A model generated the notes under the pieces. The model searched no databases. It was given only the letters and a program-made list of their open reading frames with translations, and was not told the DNA's origin. From Alkalibacillus salilacus (lineage in GTDB: Bacteria > Bacillota > Bacilli > Bacillales > Alkalibacillaceae), in contig NZ_JAUSTQ010000001.1 of the NCBI RefSeq assembly GCF_030812915.1, positions 124,001-188,000 on the forward strand: a DNA stretch of 64,000 nt. Reading direction: 5' to 3'. Positions 58,225 to 64,000 of this stretch are shown here, piece by piece. A program made the position numbers and the translations under genes. The stretch's first letter is position 1; every line of letters begins with the position of its first letter.

Positions 58225-59745
58225 TTAGAAGAATCCTAATTTCTGTGGTGTATAACTGACGAGTAAGTTCTTAGTCTGTTGATAATACTCTAACATCATC
58301 TTATGATTTTCACGACCAATACCTGACATCTTATAACCACCAAACGCTGCGTGCGCTGGATAATCATGATAACAGTTCGTCCATACACGACCTGCTTGAA
58401 TACCGCGTCCAAAGCGATATGCCGTATTAATATTACGCGTCCACACACCTGCGCCTAAGCCGTACAACGTATCATTGGCAATTTCGAGTGCTTCTTCATC
58501 TGTCTTAAACGTTGTCACCGCTAAAACAGGACCAAAGATTTCTTCTTGGAAAATGCGCATGCTATTATCGCCCTTAAAGACAGTTGGTTCCACATAGAAA
58601 CCATCCGCAAAATCGCCGTCTTTCTTGTTCTGCTCGCCTCCAACTAAGCATTCCGCACCTTCTTGTTTACCAATGTCTAAGTACGATAGGATCTTTTCCA
58701 TCTGCTCACTCGAAGCCTGAGCACCCATCGCTGTATTCGGATCAAGTGGATTACCTGTTGCAATCTCTTTCACCCGCTTCAGCGCTCGTTCCATGAACTC
58801 ATCATAAATATCTTCATGAATCAGCGCACGTGATGGACATGTACAGACTTCCCCTTGGTTTAAGGCGAACATCACTAACCCTTCAATGGCTTTATCTAAA
58901 AAGTCGTCGTTTTCATCCATCACATCTTTAAAGAAGATATTCGGTGATTTACCACCGAGCTCTAATGTGACAGGAATAATGTTCTGCGACGCATACTGCA
59001 TAATCATTCGACCTGTCGTCGTTTCCCCTGTGAACGCGACTTTACCGACACGATCACTCGATGCTAAAGGTTTACCTGTATCTAATCCAAATCCATTCAC
59101 AATATTTAACACACCAGCAGGTAATAGATCTTGAATCAACTCTGCTAACACTAGAATTGTAGTAGGCGTTTGTTCCGCTGGTTTCAAAACAACACAGTTG
59201 CCTGTTGCTAAGGCTGGCGCTAGCTTCCAAGTCGCCATTAAAATCGGGAAGTTCCACGGGATAATCTGTCCAACGACACCAATCGGCTCATGAAAATGGT
59301 AAGCTACGGTATCATGGTTGATCTCACCAATCGATCCTTCTTGAGCTCGAATCGCTCCAGCAAAATAACGGAAGTGATCAACTGCAAGAGGTAGATCAGC
59401 GTTGAGAGTCTCTCTAACCGCTTTTCCGTTATCCCAAGTTTCAGCCACCGCTAACATTTCTAAATTCTCTTCAATACGATCAGCAATTTTGTTGAGGATA
59501 TTCGCTCGCTCAGCTACAGACGTGTTGCCCCACGATTCTTTTGCAGCATGAGCTGCATCTAATGCTAATTCAACATCTTCTTTTGTTGAGGCAGGTATTT
59601 CACAAAACGTCTTACCTGTAACCGGCGTCACATTCTCAAAGTATTGACCGTTAACTGGTTCTTTCCATTCCCCGCCAATAAAATTTCCATAGCGCGATTT
59701 GAAATTAATCACTGCACCATCCGTATTCGGAAATGCATACGTCAT
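58225..59745 (-). CDS. NAD-dependent aldehyde dehydrogenase (acetaldehyde type)
   Basis: The 506-residue protein has the ALDH signatures: '[17 protein letters not shown]' with the general-base Glu near residue 266, and '[14 protein letters not shown]' with the catalytic Cys near 305. '[20 protein letters not shown]' near the C-terminus is typical of the AldA/ExaC group, which oxidises acetaldehyde or related short aldehydes to acids. A DUF779 gene follows and a perfect cre site lies upstream, so it is probably glucose-repressed and works on fermentation or ethanol-derived aldehydes. Confidence 0.93.
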   Translation of the reverse strand: MTYAFPNTDGAVINFKSRYGNFIGGEWKEPVNGQYFENVTPVTGKTFCEIPASTKEDVELALDAAHAAKESWGNTSVAERANILNKIADRIEENLEMLAVAETWDNGKAVRETLNADLPLAVDHFRYFAGAIRAQEGSIGEINHDTVAYHFHEPIGVVGQIIPWNFPILMATWKLAPALATGNCVVLKPAEQTPTTILVLAELIQDLLPAGVLNIVNGFGLDTGKPLASSDRVGKVAFTGETTTGRMIMQYASQNIIPVTLELGGKSPNIFFKDVMDENDDFLDKAIEGLVMFALNQGEVCTCPSRALIHEDIYDEFMERALKRVKEIATGNPLDPNTAMGAQASSEQMEKILSYLDIGKQEGAECLVGGEQNKKDGDFADGFYVEPTVFKGDNSMRIFQEEIFGPVLAVTTFKTDEEALEIANDTLYGLGAGVWTRNINTAYRFGRGIQAGRVWTNCYHDYPAHAAFGGYKMSGIGRENHKMMLEYYQQTKNLLVSYTPQKLGFF

Positions 59746-59799
59746 AACCTATTCCTCCCTTTAGCGATTAAAATAGCTCGATGGTTGTCCACTTTAAAA

Positions 59800-59814
59800 T
59801 GTATGCGCTTTCAT
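59800..59814. promoter_or_regulatory. Catabolite-responsive element upstream of the aldehyde dehydrogenase
   Basis: On the minus strand ATGAAAGCGCATACA fits every position of WTGNAANCGNWNNCW. It lies 55-69 bp upstream of the dehydrogenase start, well placed for CcpA control. Confidence 0.7.
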
Positions 59815-59898
59815 TGAGTTATATGACGACAGACTTCACCGCTCAAGCTTAACTTTTATTTTATCAGAAAAATTGCAATATTCAAAACAAAACGCTTT

Positions 59899-59924
59899 TA
59901 AAAAACCACAGCTATTAACTGTGG
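59899..59924 (-). terminator. Terminator of the Bcr/CflA gene
   Basis: CCACAG (59906-59911) pairs with CTGTGG (59919-59924), with a T-run on the minus strand. The stem is short, only 6 bp. Confidence 0.65.
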
Positions 59925-59935
59925 CTCTTAAAAAA

Positions 59936-61126
59936 TCATCCTGTTTTGGGTTGCTTAACAAACGCGAGATAACTCACAACAAGGAAAATTTGACTTGTTA
60001 AAATGATAATCGCTAACGGTAAGATGACATCCGTTCCAAATAACCCGACAAGAGGCGCAGCTGCTCCTCCGAAAACGAACTGAAATAACCCTAATAAGGC
60101 TGAGGCACTTCCAGCATTTTTATCCTGCGTCTGCATGGCTAATGATAGACTGGTAGGATTAATTAGACCCGTACTCGAGGTCAGACAGAAGAATCCAATC
60201 GCAACCATGACTAAACCACCGTCAATTAAGGATGCCGTGACTAATGTTGACCCACCTGTGATCGCAATAACAAATCCTGTTACTAGTAATTTCTCTTCAG
60301 AGAACACACCAGAATACCGACCAACCACTTGGCTCATCGTGATAAACCCGACCGCATTCATGCCAAATAGCATCGCGTAAACTTGTGGAGACAAGTTGAA
60401 GATATCTTGCAAAATAAAAGATGAACCAGATATATATGAAAACATCGCAGCTGATGCAAAGCCTTGAATCAGCGCAAACCCCATGTAACGTCGATGCTTA
60501 ATCAGTGCAGTAAACATTTGTACGGTTGATTTTAAACCACCACTTGAACGTTCTTCCTGTGGCAATGATTCGCGTAAACGAAAAACGGCTATAAACGTTA
60601 AAATAATCCCAACTATAGATAGAATAGTAAACAATCCGCGCCAACCTGTGAAAAGCAGGATTTGCCCGCCTAGCATTGGTGCTAATATAGGAGCTAGCCC
60701 CATTACTAAAACAAGTAATGAGAACATTTTCGTTAGTTGATTGCCAGAATACCAGTCACGAATAATCGAACGTGAAATAACGATTCCGCCGGCACCTGAA
60801 AAGCCTTGAATAAAGCGAGCGACGACAAGCACCCAAACATTAGGCGCGATAGCACAGACAATCGATGCGATCACATAGATAGAAATCGAAATAATTAATG
60901 GTTTCTTTCGTCCAAATATATCACTCAACGCCCCGACAGTTAACTGTCCGAACGCAATTCCGAAAAGTGATGTTGTTAAACTTAACTGAATTAAGGAAGC
61001 TGACGTTCCTAAGTCACCAGACATTTCCGGAAAAGCGGGTAGATATAAGTCAATTGTCAATGGTACAAGCGCTGTAAACGCACCCAGCATAAGTAGCAAT
61101 CTTAAATTAGTTTTCTGTTCTGACAT
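59936..61126 (-). CDS. Bcr/CflA-family multidrug efflux MFS transporter
   Basis: The 396-residue protein has 12 membrane helices and is Bcr/CflA-like throughout: 'PLTIDLYLPAFPEMSGDLG' in helix 1, MFS motif A 'GALSDIFGRKKPLI' between helices 2 and 3, and 'RFIQGFSGAGGIVISRSIIR' with motif C-like features in helix 5. It exchanges protons for drugs or sulfonamide- and bicyclomycin-like compounds. The ATG at 61126 follows GAGGTG. A terminator ends it, so it is a single-gene unit. Confidence 0.9.
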   Translation of the reverse strand: MSEQKTNLRLLLMLGAFTALVPLTIDLYLPAFPEMSGDLGTSASLIQLSLTTSLFGIAFGQLTVGALSDIFGRKKPLIISISIYVIASIVCAIAPNVWVLVVARFIQGFSGAGGIVISRSIIRDWYSGNQLTKMFSLLVLVMGLAPILAPMLGGQILLFTGWRGLFTILSIVGIILTFIAVFRLRESLPQEERSSGGLKSTVQMFTALIKHRRYMGFALIQGFASAAMFSYISGSSFILQDIFNLSPQVYAMLFGMNAVGFITMSQVVGRYSGVFSEEKLLVTGFVIAITGGSTLVTASLIDGGLVMVAIGFFCLTSSTGLINPTSLSLAMQTQDKNAGSASALLGLFQFVFGGAAAPLVGLFGTDVILPLAIIILTSQIFLVVSYLAFVKQPKTG

Positions 61127-61195
61127 ATTGAACACCTCTTCCTATTGTCACAAAGCCTATCGTATTATAAATCTAGTAAAGTTTAAAGAAATGTG

Positions 61196-61224
61196 TTTAC
61201 ATCATCTGACTCCTCCGTTATACT
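61196..61224 (+). promoter_or_regulatory. SigA-type promoter of the ABC/GntR operon
   Basis: TTTACA (61196-61201) and TATACT (61219-61224) are separated by exactly 17 bases. The -10 lies within the left arm of the operator-like palindrome at 61217-61250. Confidence 0.75.
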
Positions 61225-61250
61225 GTTTATAAACATATACACAGTATAAC
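61217..61250. promoter_or_regulatory. Inverted-repeat operator overlapping the promoter of the YtrA-type operon
   Basis: GTTATACTGT (61217-61226) is repeated as its exact inverse ACAGTATAAC (61241-61250), 14 bases apart. It covers the -10 and start region, so binding of the operon's own GntR/YtrA-type regulator would block transcription. Confidence 0.7.
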
Positions 61251-61271
61251 AGTGAAAGTGAGGTCAATATC

Positions 61272-61994
61272 ATGTGGAAAGAAGCAACGCGCCTGGCTCT
61301 ATTCGAATGGAAGATCGAATGGTTTAAGCGACTATTTTTGCAATGCTTGCTTACTTACGGATTGTTAATGTTTTCATTCGGCATGATGGAAGGCGTGTTA
61401 GATGGTGGTGGAATAGGGTTAGATTATTTCTATCTTGCTATGTTCGGCCTCATTTACGGATGGCTAGTACCGCGCTCATTTCAATACCAGAAAATAAGCG
61501 CCGAAACTTATGCATCACCCATATTTTTTATGCTTCATAAACTACCCATTGCCAACCATGTACTCGTGCGCAGTCGATTCATTATATTTTATCTTAATGC
61601 GATTCCAGTCTTAACTCTATTATTTATTGGGTTCACCTTTATTCCAGAATTACAACAAGTCCTTTCAACAAATGGATTCGTGGCCTTCGCAGCAATCTGG
61701 ATGAGTTTTGGTCTAAGTGTCGGTGCCTTATTTCCAGCTAGTGATCTCGGCGACCGTGGCATTACAAATATGAAGCTCGTAGCTATTACAATCGGCTTGA
61801 TTATAGCTATTACTTTAGCCATATTGCCATCTTATATATTCTACGATGACGGAATCATGAACTTATCAATCGAGATAGCGAATCGTTGGCCATTCATTTC
61901 AATTGCGATCGCTGTTTTTACGGCGATTATCGCCAATAAATTATGGATTAATTACGCCATGAGCAAGATGAAACAAGTCGACTTTGACATTTAA
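61272..61994 (+). CDS. Membrane protein, probable ABC-2-like permease subunit
   Basis: The 240-residue protein has six predicted membrane helices (about residues 22-42, 55-72, 112-132, 140-160, 173-193 and 205-225). A loop 'SFQYQKISAETYASPIFFML' follows helix 2. It is first in an operon with a YtrA-type regulator and two ABC ATPases, so it is probably an exporter or membrane-sensing subunit. I recognise no close family. The ATG has a GTGAGGTC site upstream. Confidence 0.7.
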   Translation: MWKEATRLALFEWKIEWFKRLFLQCLLTYGLLMFSFGMMEGVLDGGGIGLDYFYLAMFGLIYGWLVPRSFQYQKISAETYASPIFFMLHKLPIANHVLVRSRFIIFYLNAIPVLTLLFIGFTFIPELQQVLSTNGFVAFAAIWMSFGLSVGALFPASDLGDRGITNMKLVAITIGLIIAITLAILPSYIFYDDGIMNLSIEIANRWPFISIAIAVFTAIIANKLWINYAMSKMKQVDFDI

Positions 61995-62011
61995 CGAAGG
62001 GAGTTGTTGAT

Positions 62012-62401
62012 GTGCAGCTACCGATCAAATTATCCGAACAATCACGAGAACCAATCTATCATCAAATCGAACATCAGATTAAAGCACTGATCGCTAGTGG
62101 ACAATTAGAAGCTGGTACATCGCTCCCGTCCATCCGTGCTTTATCAAAGGATTTAGAAGTCAGCGTCATCACAACACGCCGAGCTTATCAAAACTTAGAA
62201 AACGAAGGCTTTATCAAGACATCACAAGGTAAAGGAACATTCGTCGCTAATATTCAAGCTTCTTTTAAAAAAGAAATCAAACACGATACGGTTACCAAAG
62301 CTTTTGAACAGGCGATTGATACAGCCTATCAGCATAACTATACGAAAGCTGAAATTCAGGATATTATCCAAACCATTTTAAGTAAGGAGGGAGATAGATG
62401 A
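62012..62401 (+). CDS. GntR-family regulator, YtrA subfamily
   Basis: The 129-residue protein is a winged helix of the GntR family (residues 5-75; 'EPIYHQIEHQIKALIASGQ', 'LPSIRALSKDLEVSVITTRR', 'GFIKTSQGKGTFVA') with a short C-terminal dimerisation tail of about 50 residues, which defines the YtrA subfamily. These usually control ABC transporter operons induced by cell-wall antibiotics, and lie in the operon they repress. It starts at GTG and overlaps the next gene by 4 bp. The palindrome at 61217 is its likely operator. Confidence 0.9.
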   Translation: MQLPIKLSEQSREPIYHQIEHQIKALIASGQLEAGTSLPSIRALSKDLEVSVITTRRAYQNLENEGFIKTSQGKGTFVANIQASFKKEIKHDTVTKAFEQAIDTAYQHNYTKAEIQDIIQTILSKEGDR

Positions 62402-63246
62402 ACGCCTCGATTGAAGCACATCAATTGGAGAAAGTACGCGATGACTTTACGTTAGGACCATTAGATGTTGCGATTGAACCTGGCCTGGTTACTGCTCTCG
62501 TCGGACATAACGGCTCTGGTAAAAGTACCTTGCTGAAATCCATCATGAGTCTTGTCAAACCGACTTCAGGTGATATCCAAGTCCTTGATACAAACATCAC
62601 ACAATCTGAGAATTGGAAAAAAGAGATTGCTTACTTACCTCAAGACAAACTTGGCTTTGGACCATTCAACGGGCATCAATTACGTGAATTAATCGCTAAT
62701 CTTTACCCGAACTGGGAAGACGAATTATTTCATCGTCTTGTTCATGATTGGAACATCCCATTGTCTAAGAAGTTTCATTCCATGTCACCTGGTATGCAAC
62801 AAAAATTAGCTTTAGCACTTACCATTTCACGCGGCACACCGATCATGATTTTAGATGAACCCAGCGCTCATATCGACCTTACCTCACGCCATATACTATT
62901 TGATGTGCTTAGTGAATGGATGGAAGACGGAGAGCGCACGTTAATCATTGCCACACATCACATTGAAGACATTCGTAAATTAGCCGATATAATCGCTGTG
63001 ATGAAAACTGGTCAATTAATTGCACACGAAGATAAAGACAGCTTAGCTCAAACCTACACACAATACTGGCTAACTGGGGAGCTACCTAATGAGACACTAC
63101 CTGGTGAAGTGAAACGACATGAACAATCGATTATTACAGATCAGCCAGCATCATTAGAACAATATTTAAATCAACATGATCGATCATGGTTTAAAAAAGA
63201 ATCACTTAGTTTGGAAGACACCTTAGCTTTCATGCTAACCATATAA
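62398..63246 (+). CDS. ABC transporter ATPase (YtrB-like) of the GntR operon
   Basis: The 282-residue ATPase has Walker A 'GHNGSGKSTLL' near residue 36, Walker B 'IMILDEPSAHID' and H-loop 'IIATHHIEDI'. The signature reads 'MSPGMQQKLALA', a variant of LSGGQ common in YtrB-like proteins. A C-terminal extension of about 60 residues follows. It overlaps the regulator gene by 4 bp, so they are translationally coupled. It probably energises the membrane protein encoded at 61272 or one beyond the window. Confidence 0.88.
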   Translation: MNASIEAHQLEKVRDDFTLGPLDVAIEPGLVTALVGHNGSGKSTLLKSIMSLVKPTSGDIQVLDTNITQSENWKKEIAYLPQDKLGFGPFNGHQLRELIANLYPNWEDELFHRLVHDWNIPLSKKFHSMSPGMQQKLALALTISRGTPIMILDEPSAHIDLTSRHILFDVLSEWMEDGERTLIIATHHIEDIRKLADIIAVMKTGQLIAHEDKDSLAQTYTQYWLTGELPNETLPGEVKRHEQSIITDQPASLEQYLNQHDRSWFKKESLSLEDTLAFMLTI

Positions 63247-63262
63247 AAAGGGGGAGAACCTT

Positions 63263-64000
63263 ATGGAATCAGTTTTAACTGTACAAAACTTGCAAAAATC
63301 ATTTAAAGACACCCAAGTCCTACACGACATTTCTTTTTCTGTTCAAAAAGGTGAAATTATGGCAATTTTAGGGCCTAACGGAGCCGGAAAATCGACCACC
63401 ATCCGAAACATCATGGGAATTATGTATCCAGATGAAGGAGAGGTTATTTTTCATAATCATGAAGGTACCACAATCCCACGCCATAAAGTCGGGTACTTAC
63501 CTGAAGAACGCGGATTATATAAAGGTGTCAAAGTCATGGATATCTTACTTTATTTCGCAGAATTAAAAGATTATCCACTTGACAGCGCGAAAGAACGTGC
63601 GCTGACTTATTTGAAGAAATTTGACCTTGAAGGCAAGGAAAATGTTTCCGTTGATGAATTATCGAAAGGGATGGGCCAAAAAGTCCAATTTATTGGCTCG
63701 ATTATTCACGAACCAGAACTACTGATCTTAGATGAACCATTTTCTGGTCTAGACCCATTAAGCCAAGATGTGTTCAAACGTGAGATCCGTGAGCTTGCTG
63801 AAAATGGCACCGCTATACTACTCAGCTCACACCAAATGAATCTTGTTGAGGAAATGTGTGACCGCTTATTTTTAATTAATAAAGGGCGACGCGTTATTTA
63901 CGGTTATATGAAAGATGTGAAAGCAGAGTATGCGAACTTCAAATGTATGATCTATGGAGAGAATGACGTTCAAACTCTCGAAGCCATTCCTGAGGTAACC
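63263..64000 (+). CDS. ABC transporter ATPase, NatA/YhaQ-like, cut by window edge
   Basis: The visible 246 codons contain a whole ABC core: Walker A 'ILGPNGAGKSTT' near residue 37, signature 'LSKGMGQKVQFIGS', Walker B 'LLILDEPFSGLD' and H-loop 'LLSSHQMNLVEE'. The C-terminal regulatory part continues beyond the window. GGGGGAG precedes the ATG. It is 16 bp after the first ATPase gene, so the operon encodes two distinct ATPases. Its nearest families are NatA and YhaQ exporters, whose permease gene should follow outside the window. Confidence 0.88.
   Translation, partial: MESVLTVQNLQKSFKDTQVLHDISFSVQKGEIMAILGPNGAGKSTTIRNIMGIMYPDEGEVIFHNHEGTTIPRHKVGYLPEERGLYKGVKVMDILLYFAELKDYPLDSAKERALTYLKKFDLEGKENVSVDELSKGMGQKVQFIGSIIHEPELLILDEPFSGLDPLSQDVFKREIRELAENGTAILLSSHQMNLVEEMCDRLFLINKGRRVIYGYMKDVKAEYANFKCMIYGENDVQTLEAIPEVT

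Overview
The window looks like chromosome from a low-GC, spore-forming member of the Bacillaceae, probably a halophilic or alkaliphilic one. The signs are strong AGGAGG-type ribosome sites, B. subtilis-like gene neighbourhoods (split chromate transporter + Lrp regulator + YwrD; a YfiJKLMN/Lnr-type two-component/ABC set; S-box metNIQ), a DUF3231 protein of spore formers, and small proteins with very acidic tails. No rRNA, tRNA, prophage or CRISPR array is visible.

Layout. 1-7.4 kb: partial nucleoside hydrolase, type 2 IPP isomerase (fni), a hotdog thioesterase, YczE-like and EamA membrane proteins, then the chromate transporter pair and its Lrp-type regulator. 7.5-13.9 kb: YwrD-like gamma-glutamyltransferase, a tiny Zn-finger protein, a TipAS-type MerR regulator, an acetamidase/formamidase, a quinone-oxidoreductase-like enzyme and a patatin. 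13.9-20.2 kb: an AT-rich accessory stretch with a PLD-helicase-DUF3427 protein coupled to a Nudix enzyme, and a NERD nuclease/UvrD-type helicase. 20.2-28.2 kb: a YdjM-like hydrolase, putP with two tiny membrane partners, and an Lnr-like ABC exporter with its sensor and regulator. 28.3-35.5 kb: a tripartite tricarboxylate transporter operon (tctCBA) followed by an SLC13-type permease, a cre site, a MITE-like insertion and a CitS/CitT-type two-component system. 35.7-47.8 kb: psuK-psuG, a D-threonine-aldolase-like enzyme, an HD-GYP protein, DUF3231, a YeeE-type sulfur transporter, small acidic or Gly-Tyr-rich proteins, an SGNH hydrolase and a FrnE-type DsbA protein. 47.9-50.8 kb: metN-metI-metQ under a SAM-I riboswitch with a clear promoter. 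50.8-57.7 kb: a ribose-type ABC importer with a Gfo/Idh/MocA dehydrogenase, a LacI regulator with three operator-like sites and a xylose-isomerase-like enzyme. 57.8-64 kb: DUF779 plus aldehyde dehydrogenase with a cre site, a Bcr/CflA efflux protein, and a YtrA-regulated ABC cluster cut by the window end.

The most unusual content is non-coding. Five intergenic stretches (about 4.75, 5.5, 10.45, 11.75 and 57.7 kb) hold degenerate tandem arrays with a strict 20-21 nt step, about two helical turns. Four of them share one core, roughly CG[AC][TC]G[AG]TAAA, read on either strand; the fifth has a different core (TTGTTAAACA) but the same step, and includes a 38-bp perfect palindrome. One array directly abuts a 200-bp cluster with four exact TTATNCACA DnaA boxes and several near matches, away from any visible dnaA or oriC. 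I do not recognise a published name for these arrays. They, the DnaA-box cluster and the 14-20 kb accessory region are the best places for a second look.
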